DNA of 64,000 nt from Acinetobacter radioresistens DSM 6976 = NBRC 102413 = CIP 103788 (GCF_006757745.1 NZ_AP019740.1:1550001-1614000), one strand, 5' to 3'; shown: positions 26,239 through 41,261, counted from the stretch's first letter. Notes: generated by a model not told the origin, from the sequence alone. A program made the numbers and translations.

Positions 26239-26534
26239 CATTGTTATTAGCTTTTTTTATGCTATTTGCCTGCTTTTATGGATTTTATCTTAGCAGTTCA
26301 AAGCAGCTTGCCAAGACTCTTAGTTCTAATAAGGCTTTTCTTGTAAAATACCCCTTATTGCTCAGGTTATTTTGCAGCCTTTTATTTATATCAGCAACCT
26401 ACTTCATTATCCGTAGCTATCATCTATCCATTGGATTTATTAGTGTCTGGATTTTCGCTTCCCCTATTTTATTTTTCATGATCTTGACAATAAATGACTT
26501 AAAACCGAATGGGAAATATCAAAGAAGATCATGA
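26235..26534 (+). CDS. DUF3325 membrane protein
   Basis: This 99 aa protein has three hydrophobic segments (LLLAFFMLFACFYGFYL, LLRLFCSLLFISATYF, FISVWIFASPILFFMIL). DUF3325 proteins follow PepSY genes in siderophore loci. It overlaps the PepSY stop by four bases, so the DUF3649-PepSY-DUF3325 triplet is a tightly coupled unit. The function is unknown. Confidence 0.75.
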   Translation: MTLLLAFFMLFACFYGFYLSSSKQLAKTLSSNKAFLVKYPLLLRLFCSLLFISATYFIIRSYHLSIGFISVWIFASPILFFMILTINDLKPNGKYQRRS

Positions 26535-26674
26535 AAATGCTTTATTAGCGTATCTATACACCAAAGTCATCATCGAGCTTAGCGTTTTTTTGCATAAGTA
26601 AATCATTAATCGTCACAACTGCTTATATGAAAAAGTCATAACATAGACATGTTTTATTATATTGGCATGAGTTA

Positions 26675-27553
26675 ATGGTTGGTCCTCTAGAATTCATTTT
26701 GGCTGGTGTACTGGTTGGTTTTTGTGTAGGTATTACAGGTGTAGGTGGTGGTTCATTAATGACACCTATTTTAATCAGCTTGTTCAGGATCGAACCCCAT
26801 ATTGCGATTGGTACCGATTTGCTCTACGCAGCAATTTCAAAATTCTGCGGCTCACTGGTCCATGCCAGAAAATTAAATATTGTCTGGCCCATAGTTCTCT
26901 GGCTGGCATTGGGGAGTATTCCAGCATCTTTTGCGACCCATTGGGTGCTTGAGCACTATCTGAGCCAGTCCACTCACTATAAAGCTGTCCTTACCACAGT
27001 TTTAGGGTTTATGCTGACTCTGACTGGTATTTCAATTATTTTCCGTGCGCAGATTGAAAAATTCTTTAGCCGTTTTCGTAAACCTGAAGTTTCTGGTCAG
27101 GAACAAGCGCTGTTTGCTAATCCGCGCCGCCGCTTTTATATTTTATTTATGGGTATCGTACTGGGTATATTTGTTACCCTCTCTTCGGTAGGTGCTGGCG
27201 CTTTTGGCATTATGGCATTGATTCTTATGTTCCCTAATTTGCCAATGATCCGGATTATTGGTTCCGATGTAGTTCATGCAGTATTGCTAACACTGGTTGC
27301 AGGCTTAGGCCACATGAGTTCGGGAAATGTCGATTTCACTCTATTAATGTGGTTACTGGTCGGTTCCATTCCAGCCATTATCGTTGGTACATTAATCAGC
27401 TCACGGTTACCTGAACGTATTATTCGCAAGATTCTGGGAATTACCCTGTTTGCTTTAGGTATCAACTTTATGTTGCATCCGGTTAAAGCCAAACCAGTAA
27501 CTACTTCAGAAAGCGCAGTCATTAGTACTGTTGAAAAAACACACAAGATATAA
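26675..27553 (+). CDS. TauE/SafE-family membrane exporter
   Basis: This 292 aa inner-membrane protein of the sulfite/sulfonate exporter family has about eight hydrophobic segments. It has the two-fold repeat with VGFCVGITGVGGGSLMTPIL near the N-terminus and the second copy GIFVTLSSVGAGAFGIMALI after a cytoplasmic loop. The substrate is unknown; members move small sulfur-containing anions. It is apparently monocistronic. Confidence 0.9.
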   Translation: MVGPLEFILAGVLVGFCVGITGVGGGSLMTPILISLFRIEPHIAIGTDLLYAAISKFCGSLVHARKLNIVWPIVLWLALGSIPASFATHWVLEHYLSQSTHYKAVLTTVLGFMLTLTGISIIFRAQIEKFFSRFRKPEVSGQEQALFANPRRRFYILFMGIVLGIFVTLSSVGAGAFGIMALILMFPNLPMIRIIGSDVVHAVLLTLVAGLGHMSSGNVDFTLLMWLLVGSIPAIIVGTLISSRLPERIIRKILGITLFALGINFMLHPVKAKPVTTSESAVISTVEKTHKI

Positions 27554-27679
27554 TTAATTCGTAAAATGAATTGCTTTTTCAGGCTTTAACAGAGTTTTTG
27601 TATAGCAATTCATCACTTAAATCATGTTATATTCAAGTAACTATAACCACTTCTGTATGAACAATCACCAGTGACGGCA

Positions 27680-28771
27680 ATGAATACACTACAGTCTAAA
27701 ACAGTATCCCCTTCAGATATCAGTGATGTAAATGTGAAAAGCATTCAACCACTTGTAACTCCTGCAACACTGAAAGAAGAACTTCCTTTAAGTGAAACGG
27801 CTTATCAAACCGTCATGAAAGGCCGTGAAACTATACGTAATATTTTAGATGGTATTGATAAACGCCTGTTTGTCGTGATTGGGCCTTGTTCAATTCATGA
27901 TACGGTAGCTGCACATGAATATGCTGACCGCTTAAAAGTCTTGAGTGAAAAAGTTCAGGATACTCTTTATATCGTTATGCGTGTTTATTTTGAGAAACCA
28001 CGTACTACTGTAGGCTGGAAAGGTCTGATTAATGACCCGGACATGGATGACTCCTTTAATATTGAAAAGGGTCTTCGTATTGGCCGCCAGCTGTTACTTG
28101 AACTTAATGAAAAAGGTTTACCTTGTGCAACAGAGGCCCTTGATCCGAACTCGCCACAATACTATCAAGACCTGATTTCGTGGTCTGCTATCGGTGCACG
28201 TACTACAGAAAGCCAGACCCATCGTGAAATGTCTTCCGGCTTGTCTTCACCTGTAGGTTTTAAAAATGGTACTGACGGCGGCCTGACAGTAGCTACCAAT
28301 GCCATGCAGTCAGTTAAACATGGGCATAGCTTTCTGGGCCTGAATGAGAATGGCCAGGTTTCTATTATCCGTACTGCAGGTAATGCTTATGCACATGTAG
28401 TACTGCGAGGTGGTAATGGCAAGCCGAACTATGATGCTGGTGCTGTGGCTGATGCGGAAATGACTTTAGCTAAAGCCAAGGTTAGTAACAAGATTATGAT
28501 TGATGCCAGTCATGCCAACTCGAACAAAGATCCGTATTTGCAACCGTTGGTTTTAAAAAATGTGACTGAGCAAATTATTGATGGGAACAAGTCAATTGTC
28601 GGTGTTATGGTCGAGAGTCATCTCAAGGGTGGCCGCCAAGATATTCCTGCGAAACTGGATGACCTTGAATATGGCAAGTCAGTCACAGACGGCTGTATAG
28701 ACTGGGAAACTACCGAAAAGACCTTACTTGCCATGCATGAAGCATTAAAAGACGTTTTACCAAATCGTTAA
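27680..28771 (+). CDS. 3-deoxy-7-phosphoheptulonate synthase (DAHP synthase, class I)
   Basis: This enzyme condenses erythrose-4-phosphate and phosphoenolpyruvate, the first step of the shikimate pathway. The 363 aa protein shows VIGPCSIHD, YFEKPRTTVGWKGLINDP and IMIDASHANSNKDP, the motifs for PEP and metal binding in AroF/G/H. A GTG three codons earlier is an alternative start; neither has a strong ribosome binding site. Which feedback type (Phe, Tyr or Trp) it belongs to cannot be told here. Confidence 0.95.
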   Translation: MNTLQSKTVSPSDISDVNVKSIQPLVTPATLKEELPLSETAYQTVMKGRETIRNILDGIDKRLFVVIGPCSIHDTVAAHEYADRLKVLSEKVQDTLYIVMRVYFEKPRTTVGWKGLINDPDMDDSFNIEKGLRIGRQLLLELNEKGLPCATEALDPNSPQYYQDLISWSAIGARTTESQTHREMSSGLSSPVGFKNGTDGGLTVATNAMQSVKHGHSFLGLNENGQVSIIRTAGNAYAHVVLRGGNGKPNYDAGAVADAEMTLAKAKVSNKIMIDASHANSNKDPYLQPLVLKNVTEQIIDGNKSIVGVMVESHLKGGRQDIPAKLDDLEYGKSVTDGCIDWETTEKTLLAMHEALKDVLPNR

Positions 28772-28779
28772 ACATTGAG

Positions 28780-28806
28780 ACGCCATCATCATGATGGCGT
28801 TTTTTA
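28780..28806 (+). terminator. Rho-independent terminator
   Basis: The stem ACGCCATC/GATGGCGT is followed by TTTTTATA, eight bases past the DAHP synthase stop. Confidence 0.9.
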
Positions 28807-28823
28807 TATAGGATTTGTACCAT

Positions 28824-29348
28824 ATGAATGAACTAGAATATGCTTTAAGCCAGATCCCATATTTTGATTATGTTCATGAGCGCCTGTTTTGCTCAGGTCA
28901 GTTGACTGCAGAAAATCTCGAACAAATCAAGGCTTATGGTTGCTCGACCATTATTAATCTTGCCTCTAGTAAAGCTGAAATGGCACTTAGAAATGAAGAT
29001 CAGTTGTGCCTGGACCTTGACCTCAACTATATTCACATTCCTTTAGATAATGAACGCCCTTCAGCCAATCAGGCTATTCTGGTTCTAGAGCTGATTAATC
29101 ACTTGGTCTGTGAGCAGATAGTGTGGCTGCACTGTGCTGATAACCGGCAATGTAGTGTGCTCATGTACTTATATCGACAATACTTTATGAATATAGATAT
29201 GCCTACAGCACAAGAGTATTTGCACAGAATCTGGGAACCCGATGATACCTGGACCGGATTAATTCATGCGGTTGCCTTACAACTTCAAGGCCGCAAAGCA
29301 ACACGCGAACTGGAACAGTCACTAATGCAGGTTCGTCAGTTTGAGTAA
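28824..29348 (+). CDS. Tyrosine-phosphatase-like protein with altered active site
   Basis: This 174 aa protein has the dual-specificity-phosphatase layout: [20 protein letters not shown] then TIINLASS, and [18 protein letters not shown] in place of HCx5R. Counting from the cysteine, the usual Arg position is occupied by another Cys, while an Arg lies two residues earlier. A regular phosphate-binding loop is therefore not expected, and the protein may be a pseudophosphatase or a related hydrolase. The ATG at 28824 was chosen over the in-frame TTG at 28815. Its end overlaps the convergent ispF by 13 bases. Confidence 0.65.
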   Translation: MNELEYALSQIPYFDYVHERLFCSGQLTAENLEQIKAYGCSTIINLASSKAEMALRNEDQLCLDLDLNYIHIPLDNERPSANQAILVLELINHLVCEQIVWLHCADNRQCSVLMYLYRQYFMNIDMPTAQEYLHRIWEPDDTWTGLIHAVALQLQGRKATRELEQSLMQVRQFE

Positions 29349-29830
29349 AGTAAAAGTAAAACTGTAGCAGTCGCCAAAATGCCTTCCTGACGGCCAGTAA
29401 ATCCCAGCTTCTCAGTAGTTGTAGCTTTTACACTAATTTGTGAAATATCTGCATTGAGTACCTCAGCAATGCTCTGCCGCATTTCAAGATTATATTTGGC
29501 CAGTTTCGGGCGCTCACAGGCTACGGTAATATCAGCATTACCCAGCATATAACCTTCCTTTAAAATTAAATCATATACATGCTTGAGTAATATCCGGCTA
29601 TCCGCACCTTTGAATTCATCGTCAGTATCCGGAAAATGCTGTCCAATATCTCCTAGTGCCAGTGCCCCCAGTAGAGCATCAGCTAATGCATGTAAAACTA
29701 CATCGCCATCTGAATGAGCTTTTAAACCATGAGTATGTGGAATCCTGACACCTGCCAGATGAACAAATTCACCCTCTTCAAATGCATGCACATCAATGCC
29801 TTGGCCGATACGGAACTGCGGTCTTAACAT
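29336..29830 (-). CDS. ispF: 2-C-methyl-D-erythritol 2,4-cyclodiphosphate synthase
   Basis: IspF closes the cyclic diphosphate in the MEP isoprenoid pathway. The 164 aa length is typical. GQGIDVHAF carries the zinc-binding Asp and His, and [20 protein letters not shown] and the [10 protein letters not shown] segment hold the substrate and metal contacts. The C-terminal [18 protein letters not shown] is the CDP-binding signature. It is separate from ispD, which lies 1.4 kb away on the same strand. Confidence 0.96.
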   Translation of the reverse strand: MLRPQFRIGQGIDVHAFEEGEFVHLAGVRIPHTHGLKAHSDGDVVLHALADALLGALALGDIGQHFPDTDDEFKGADSRILLKHVYDLILKEGYMLGNADITVACERPKLAKYNLEMRQSIAEVLNADISQISVKATTTEKLGFTGRQEGILATATVLLLLYSN

Positions 29831-29928
29831 GACTGTTTCCTTATAAATAAATCTTAGATCAGTTGTATTTTAGCTTGTGATTTCGCTATATTACGTAAGC
29901 AAACTCTATAGCAAAAGTATAAGCGATC

Positions 29929-30582
29929 ATGTTATTGAATACCGAGTTTCCTCACATTAAAATAATAGGATCATTATTTGTAGCGACCTGTTTATGGTCA
30001 TCAATGGCCGTAGCTCAAGCGTTACAGTGTACATCTGATATTACTGCGCCTGCTTTAAAGCGTATTTGCTCAGATAAGTTCGACTCCGAACGTCAAATGC
30101 TAAATAATAAATATCTTACAGCCTACCTGATTACTGATGCTCCGGTCCGTTTACTTCAAGACACACATCTGACTTGGCTAAATCGTATGCAACAGTGTAA
30201 AAGTAATGACTGTTTTAAACAGCAGTTCGAACTGCGTATGGATGATCTGGACATTTATACTTCAATGAATCAGAGTTTAACCCAGCATTATTTAAAATAT
30301 GAAAATGGCTTAATTGCGAAACAGCCTGTACATTTACAGGTACACCAACTCTCTAAAGACAGAATCAAGATTGAGGGAATTGCATACCGCAACCCGAATA
30401 ATCGTAAAGAGACCCAAAACATTGCTTTTCTCGCTTACACCACTCCCGAGAACAAGCAGGAAATTATCGATAATGAACATGATTGTAAATATAATTTTAA
30501 CTTTCAGAAAGCCTTGCTTACAGTAAGTTCACAGCAGAAAGGTTGTGAGCGATTCAACGGTATTTACCGTTTATACGACTAA
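29929..30582 (+). CDS. Secreted LprI-like hypothetical protein
   Basis: This 217 aa protein has an N-terminal hydrophobic stretch (IIGSLFVATCLWSSMAVAQA) that reads as a signal peptide. In the mature part the LprI-like pattern C-x-n-L-x-x-I-C and AYLITD...WLNRMQQC occurs, with several cysteines. LprI proteins inhibit lysozyme in Mycobacterium; the family link here is weak. It is divergent from ispF and followed by a terminator that mostly belongs to the opposing gene. Confidence 0.5.
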   Translation: MLLNTEFPHIKIIGSLFVATCLWSSMAVAQALQCTSDITAPALKRICSDKFDSERQMLNNKYLTAYLITDAPVRLLQDTHLTWLNRMQQCKSNDCFKQQFELRMDDLDIYTSMNQSLTQHYLKYENGLIAKQPVHLQVHQLSKDRIKIEGIAYRNPNNRKETQNIAFLAYTTPENKQEIIDNEHDCKYNFNFQKALLTVSSQQKGCERFNGIYRLYD

Positions 30583-30611
30583 ACTTTGTAATTTCAGATT
30601 AATACTTAAAT

Positions 30612-30645
30612 AAAAAAGCCCGGACTACTGAGACCGGACTTTATA
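30612..30645 (-). terminator. Terminator of the copper-binding protein gene
   Basis: On the minus strand AGTCCGG and CCGGGCT pair with one G-T wobble and are followed by TTTTTTATT. On the plus strand one mismatch weakens it. Confidence 0.75.
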
Positions 30646-30658
30646 TTTCTAAAACTTA

Positions 30659-31006
30659 TTAATCAATAGGCATTTCTGAAGCGCGACAGATTTCTGCACA
30701 CTGCTCGCAGGCCTTAGCACAATGCTGGCAATGCTGATCTTCATGTGAACCACATTCTTCAGCACAACGTTCACATGCCTGAGCACATAGCGCCATCACA
30801 TTGTCTAAAAGTGCCGAGCCTCTGATTTCATAGCTGATACAAAGACGGCATAGCTCCACACAATCTAAACAGCGACGGATACATTCACGCATCATGCCTA
30901 CCATTTCTTCCTGCAAGCATTCTGCTGCACAGGTTTGACAAGCGATAATACATTCAGTACAGGCCCGAATTGAAGCAGAGGCCTGTGAATAAACCGGATT
31001 AGTCAT
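30659..31006 (-). CDS. Four-helix-bundle copper-binding protein (Csp-like)
   Basis: This 115 aa protein is packed with CxxC and CxxxC pairs: CTECIIACQTCAAEC, CIRRCLDCVELCRLC, CAQACERCAEEC, CQHCAKACEQCAEIC. These give the cysteine-lined core of Csp (copper storage) proteins, which hold many Cu(I) ions. There is no signal peptide, so it is a cytosolic Csp3-like form. The ATG at 31006 was chosen; an in-frame ATG 12 codons earlier is possible. Copper induction is likely but no operator was seen. Confidence 0.88.
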   Translation of the reverse strand: MTNPVYSQASASIRACTECIIACQTCAAECLQEEMVGMMRECIRRCLDCVELCRLCISYEIRGSALLDNVMALCAQACERCAEECGSHEDQHCQHCAKACEQCAEICRASEMPID

Positions 31007-31211
31007 TGTTTCATCTTGTTGTATTGGCACTTTCCACCTCATTCACTATTTATGAGCCTTTTAAGTATTTCAGGAATGCAGAAAAGGTAGAACCATCTAC
31101 AGGTAATGAATTGTGCCTTTTTTTAAACAATGGGTAAGCTTATGAAATATTCAGCTGTAGTATCAAAATTTAAGAATAAAAATTAATCCATTGAATATAA
31201 ATATAATAATA

Positions 31212-31943
31212 CTAAGAAGAAGCTGTATTTTGAGATTCAATAATCAGCTTGGCCAGCTCAAGATCATCCGGATAAGTAATTTTTATATTGTCCGAACGCC
31301 CCATTACTACTTGAACAGGATATCCGGCATGTTCAATTGCACTGGCTTCATCAGTAATTGTGATCTGGTCGGCCAATGCTTTTTCAATCGCAGCTTTAAG
31401 CAATCCTAGTCTGGCAAGCTGTGGAGTCTGGGCTTGCCATAAGCATTCACGGCTTACTGTTCTGGTAATTTGCTGTTTATCAGATACCAGTTTTAAAGTA
31501 TCCCGTACAGCTATAGCAAGAATAGCGCTACAGTTCTGTTTGATAGCGTTCTCAACCAGATTTTGCAAGCTGCTGAACTGGACACAGGGACGCGCTGCAT
31601 CATGTACCAGTATCAGATCATCTTCATCAGCAATATTACTTAGATAATGGAGAGCATTGAGTACCGAATGCACCCTTTCTTGCCCACCCAGACAAAAGTG
31701 AGCTTTCTCAGCCTTTACTAAAGGTAAAGTTCGAGCAACATCATCATGTGCACTAACTGCAAGTACATATCCGGCTAAATCTAGCTGATTTAACCGACTA
31801 ACCGTGTGTTCGAGTACAGTTTGCTGCCCAATTAACTGGTATTGTTTAAGTTCATGTTTAGAAAAACGGCTGCCTGAGCCAGCAGCAGGAATTACCGCCC
31901 AGAGTTTAGGGTATTTCGGTAACAGGATCTGGTTCTGACTCAT
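31212..31943 (-). CDS. ispD: 2-C-methyl-D-erythritol 4-phosphate cytidylyltransferase
   Basis: IspD makes CDP-ME in the MEP isoprenoid pathway. The 243 aa protein has the CTP-binding loop VIPAAGSGSRF, the substrate motif HDAARPCV and the C-terminal ITDEASAIEHAGYPVQVV and NIKITYPDDL segments. The start ATG lies 38 bases inside the end of ftsB, so the two are translationally linked. This is the usual ftsB-ispD arrangement. Confidence 0.95.
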   Translation of the reverse strand: MSQNQILLPKYPKLWAVIPAAGSGSRFSKHELKQYQLIGQQTVLEHTVSRLNQLDLAGYVLAVSAHDDVARTLPLVKAEKAHFCLGGQERVHSVLNALHYLSNIADEDDLILVHDAARPCVQFSSLQNLVENAIKQNCSAILAIAVRDTLKLVSDKQQITRTVSRECLWQAQTPQLARLGLLKAAIEKALADQITITDEASAIEHAGYPVQVVMGRSDNIKITYPDDLELAKLIIESQNTASS

Positions 31944-32307
31944 TGGTTCTTAAATCAACCTTGGCATTAGGATCAATATAAATGGGTTTATATTGAGTAC
32001 TGATTGTACTCATCTGTACAAAAGTTTCATGGGGCTTGATCAGACCGAGGTCTAAACGTGCATGTTCCTCAATGGCTTCAATACCATGTTTGAGGTCATA
32101 CACTTCCGCTGCTAAAATGCGATTTCGCTCTTTTAATTCTTGATTAATATCAGCTTGTTGTTGGATTTGCTGAGTCAGAGTCTGATGAGGGAAATAGCCC
32201 CCCTCACCAAACCAGAAGCGGTACTGCAGCACGACAATCATAATGATTGCCAGTGCTAGCAATACTTTGCTCGAAATTGAACCGAAAACTTCTTTCATAA
32301 AAGCCAT
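31906..32307 (-). CDS. ftsB: Cell-division protein FtsB
   Basis: FtsB is a bitopic inner-membrane protein that joins FtsL and FtsQ in the divisome. The 133 aa product has one membrane helix (VLLALAIIMIVVLQYRFWFG) and then a coiled coil (IQQQADINQELKERNRILAA), the FtsB layout with the conserved RFWFGE(G)GY. It lies between eno and ispD, its normal place. The C-terminal tail is longer than in E. coli. Confidence 0.92.
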   Translation of the reverse strand: MAFMKEVFGSISSKVLLALAIIMIVVLQYRFWFGEGGYFPHQTLTQQIQQQADINQELKERNRILAAEVYDLKHGIEAIEEHARLDLGLIKPHETFVQMSTISTQYKPIYIDPNAKVDLRTNESEPDPVTEIP

Positions 32308-32313
32308 GAAAAG

Positions 32314-34506
<2,193 letters not shown>

Positions 34507-34537
34507 TTAAACTTCCTGGTTTATTTCCTGAACAGTC

Positions 34538-36244
<1,707 letters not shown>

Positions 36245-36360
36245 CTATAAAGCAAAGTCATTCCGCATCAATTCATAGAACAATAAACAACTGGTTATTC
36301 TATCAGCATTTTCGATAAAAAATTAGGCGTAATGTGCATGATTTTTCTGACAGCTTTTAC

Positions 36361-36369
36361 TGTTATAAT
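36361..36369 (+). promoter_or_regulatory. Extended -10 promoter element
   Basis: TGTTATAAT, an extended -10 (TGn-TATAAT), lies 36 bases before the lipoprotein ATG. No convincing -35 hexamer is at the right distance, which fits an extended -10 promoter. Confidence 0.45.
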
Positions 36370-36404
36370 AGCTTGGTCTCTTTTAAGTCCTGATTTATGC
36401 AATT

Positions 36405-36836
36405 ATGAATAAGAAACTTTTGATTTGTGGTGCGATCGCAACAGGTTTGTTCCTCACCGCGTGTGTAAAAAAAGAAGCGCCAAAGGAAGAGGAGCAAGAA
36501 CAGGTTGAAGTAGTTGAACAACAATCTGTAGCACCTGCACAAATTGAACCTCTAGAACCGGTTGAAGCTGAACCTGAAATTCCCGAGACAGTTGAAATTG
36601 TTCGTGAAGAAACGCCAAATACCACAACCGAAATTCGCCGCGAATATCGTGAACCTGCACCAGTTGAACCGAGACCCGAGCCTAAACCTGAGCCACAAAA
36701 GCCAGAGCCTAAGCCAGCTCCAGCACCAAAAGCAGACAGTACCGCCAGCCAGCAGAAATCCAGTTCAGATTCACAGAGCGAAGATGATGCTGTTGCAGCT
36801 GCTATTGCGGCTGCCTCACCTGCTCTTGAAAACTAA
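36405..36836 (+). CDS. Proline/glutamate-rich lipoprotein
   Basis: This 143 aa protein begins MNKKLLICGAIATGLFLTAC with a lipobox LTAC (Cys20), so it is acylated and outer-membrane or inner-membrane bound. The mature part is low complexity: Glu-rich, then Pro-Glu-Pro-Lys repeats (PRPEPKPEPQKPEPKPAPAP), and a short Ala-rich C-terminal helix. It probably spans the periplasm as an extended linker. No family is recognised. It is followed by a strong terminator. Confidence 0.7.
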   Translation: MNKKLLICGAIATGLFLTACVKKEAPKEEEQEQVEVVEQQSVAPAQIEPLEPVEAEPEIPETVEIVREETPNTTTEIRREYREPAPVEPRPEPKPEPQKPEPKPAPAPKADSTASQQKSSSDSQSEDDAVAAAIAAASPALEN

Positions 36837-36867
36837 ACAATCCGTTCTTCTGTTCAGTCAGAACAGT

Positions 36868-36898
36868 AAAAACCCGGTAAATATACCGGGTTTTTTAT
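36868..36898 (+). terminator. Rho-independent terminator
   Basis: Nine-base arms AACCCGGTA and TACCGGGTT are followed by TTTTATT, about 30 bases after the lipoprotein stop. Confidence 0.9.
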
Positions 36899-36927
36899 TA
36901 ATGAAATGATGAGTTGAAGACTTTGAT

Positions 36928-37339
36928 TTAAATAGATGGCTTTTTCACCCAAGCACTAGGATGCTGAGAAAAACCAATTTTGGGGTAGTAAGTAACAGCC
37001 TGTGGAGCTGCAAGTAAAGTCAATGTACATTCCGGTTGTAATTGCTGTTCTGTTATTTCAATGAGCTTTTTTTCCAATACCCTCTTTTTGAAATCTTACT
37101 GTCACTGCCAGATCAGCGAGATAACAGCAAAAATAAAAATCTGTAACCGATCTTGCTATACCTACTAATTCTTGTTTATACCATGCTGAGATGACCAGAT
37201 TTGAATGCTGTAGCATGCCTGTGATCAGGTCTGCATTCTGGATGGGCCGTCTTGGACCTAATGAAGTTTTCTGTAAAAGGTCAATATACTGCTGCGTACT
37301 AACAGGTTCATTTATTAGGTAATGAATCGGTTCAGACAT
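36928..37339 (-). pseudogene. GNAT-family acetyltransferase, frameshifted
   Basis: The minus-strand frame from 37339 gives MSEPIHYLINEPVSTQQYID through LADLAVTVRFQKEGIGKKAH and stops at 37058. The GNAT acetyl-CoA motif R-x-x-G-IG-K is cut short. If one A is removed from the run of seven at 37073-37067, the frame continues LIEITEQQLQPECTLTLLAA then PQAVTYYPKIGFSQHPSAW, a normal GNAT end, to a TAA at 36930. The gene is therefore disrupted by a homopolymer insertion, or it is a sequence error. Confidence 0.8.
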
Positions 37340-37453
37340 GATATTTTATCTCTTTTATGTTCCTATATTTTAAAGCCCCTTCTGTTTTATGGTTATGGAA
37401 GAGGCCAGCTATTTCAGGTTTTTATCATGTTATCTGTTTTAAGCAGACTATTC

Positions 37454-38554
37454 TTAGTTTACTGAAGCCAGTTTATGTTGTGCAATCAGATAGTCTGCCA
37501 TTAAACGTGCCGCCCATGAACGTGTACGGATAATGCCTTCATAAAATCCGCAGTGGCTACCTTTACGGGTTGTAATCACCATAATATTTGGCATCTGCAT
37601 AATCATTTCTTTATATGGCTCAAAATTATCAATATGGCAAACCGGATCATCTTCAGCATTTAAAATCATTAGAGGAATCTGGATATTGTCCATGACACAA
37701 ACAGGATTGGTTGCCTGATTATAACTTTCAAAGTCTTTATAACCTGCCAGTTCAAAATAACAGCTCTGAAAGTCAGCCAGACTTTTAACAGCAAGTACTT
37801 TCGGCAATGACCCTGTATTTTTCCAGGCTTCCTGATAAGGATGAATAAATGATTTAAACAGTTTCTTTGTCATGGCCTTACTATAAAACGGGTGCACCTT
37901 CTGAAAACCAATTTCGGTATTATAGCCCGGACAAAAGGCGAAGGCGGCCTTAAATGGGGTATGATGACCTTCCTCTCCCAGATAACGTACCAACAGGCCA
38001 GTTCCTGCAGAAGAGCCTACGCCATACAATACAGATTCAGGAAATTTGCTCTGTATATGAATGAGCTGTTCACGCAGGTCATCAGTTGAACCAAACAGAC
38101 AGATTTTCGGTACAGTCATTGGCAATTTGGCATGGCCACGGCGCAAACATAGCGCAATACGCCAGCCTGTATAGTGATGTAAATCACGTACCAGCTCGCT
38201 CATACTTTGTGGTGAGCCGGTAATCGTATGCATTAATACAATAGTGGGTACATCAGCCGGAAGTTGTTCGCCATACCAGGCAATACCGGTAGTCCCACCA
38301 TCCTGCATGGTTAATGGCTCAATTCTGTCATACTTGAGCTTAATACGTCTTTTTTTGAACAGGTCAAAATATAGCAAGTGTGCATGCTGGTTCGCTAACC
38401 ACGGTGTTGGCCGATACTTTTCCTTAAGCTGTGGCAAGTGCTCCAGTACCTGCTGGACTTTACCATTCGGGTCAAAGTAGAGTTTAGGCTGTTCAGCGCC
38501 TGTAACCTGATCCAATAGTTCTCGTGTCAGGGCAGTCAGCTTTTTTACCATCAT
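37454..38554 (-). CDS. YheT-like alpha/beta hydrolase
   Basis: This 366 aa protein has a cap-like N-terminal region, PTIVLMHTITGSPQSMSEL near the oxyanion strand, the nucleophile elbow VGSSAGTG (about residue 182), an acidic residue in LNAEDDPVC and the catalytic His in RKGSHCGF. This is the AB-hydrolase-4 (YheT) layout. YheT-type proteins hydrolyse esters of unknown substrate. It lies beside an NTF2-like gene and a FadH-like oxidoreductase on the same strand, which may form a lipid-modifying group. Confidence 0.75.
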   Translation of the reverse strand: MMVKKLTALTRELLDQVTGAEQPKLYFDPNGKVQQVLEHLPQLKEKYRPTPWLANQHAHLLYFDLFKKRRIKLKYDRIEPLTMQDGGTTGIAWYGEQLPADVPTIVLMHTITGSPQSMSELVRDLHHYTGWRIALCLRRGHAKLPMTVPKICLFGSTDDLREQLIHIQSKFPESVLYGVGSSAGTGLLVRYLGEEGHHTPFKAAFAFCPGYNTEIGFQKVHPFYSKAMTKKLFKSFIHPYQEAWKNTGSLPKVLAVKSLADFQSCYFELAGYKDFESYNQATNPVCVMDNIQIPLMILNAEDDPVCHIDNFEPYKEMIMQMPNIMVITTRKGSHCGFYEGIIRTRSWAARLMADYLIAQHKLASVN

Positions 38555-38608
38555 TTGATTTAACTCTCGGTATATTTCTAAAGTATGAAGAATGAATTTT
38601 AAGTAAGC

Positions 38609-39022
38609 TTAATGGGCGGGAGGCATAAATGCTGCCATGCGCTGTCCCATTTGTGCAGCTAACGCTTCGAGACCACTTTTTGGCCGGATCATGACTTCAA
38701 AATCAATAATTTTGCCCTGCTCATTAAAACGGATCATATCGATTCCTTTTAACTGTTTTTCTCCGACATGAGCAGAAAACTCTAACACTACATTGTGACT
38801 ATCTTCTGTGTAGAATTCTCGGTGATAAGTAAATTCCTCAAATATTTCAATGACATTAGTTAATATAAAACGAACGACTGTTTTACCTTCATACGGGTTG
38901 AATGCAACAGGTGACCGAAAAATCACCTGTTCATCTAAAAGTTCGTCCAGAACAGTCATATCACGGCTGCAAAGCATTTGGTGCCAAGCCTGTATGGCTT
39001 GTTGAGTAGTGGTCAGGGTCAT
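38609..39022 (-). CDS. NTF2-like (SnoaL-type) protein
   Basis: This 137 aa cytoplasmic protein has the cone-shaped NTF2 fold pattern: AIQAWHQMLCSRDMTVLDEL then DEQVIFRSPVAFNPYEGK, and a C-terminal MIRFNEQGKIIDFEVMIRP. Such proteins bind or isomerise small hydrophobic ligands. It lies 84 bases from the FadH-like gene on the same strand, so they are probably cotranscribed. The substrate is unknown. Confidence 0.75.
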   Translation of the reverse strand: MTLTTTQQAIQAWHQMLCSRDMTVLDELLDEQVIFRSPVAFNPYEGKTVVRFILTNVIEIFEEFTYHREFYTEDSHNVVLEFSAHVGEKQLKGIDMIRFNEQGKIIDFEVMIRPKSGLEALAAQMGQRMAAFMPPAH

Positions 39023-39106
39023 CAGTTTTATCTCTTTAACTATTTATTGTTTTAAAGTTGAAAGTGGACAGACGGTATTAACAGGCCGCCTGCCCTATAT
39101 AAAAAC

Positions 39107-41203
<2,097 letters not shown>

Positions 41204-41223
41204 TTATGCAACATGTTGCATAA
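41204..41223. promoter_or_regulatory. Operator-like palindrome 2 (probable PadR site)
   Basis: TTATGCAA-CATG-TTGCATAA is a perfect 20-base palindrome with the same arms as the first site. Centres are 41 bases apart, close to four helical turns. It ends 38 bases before the preferred PadR start. Confidence 0.7.
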
Positions 41224-41261
41224 TGTCTGAAGCGTCATTTTTAAAGTTGCGGAATTCACCG

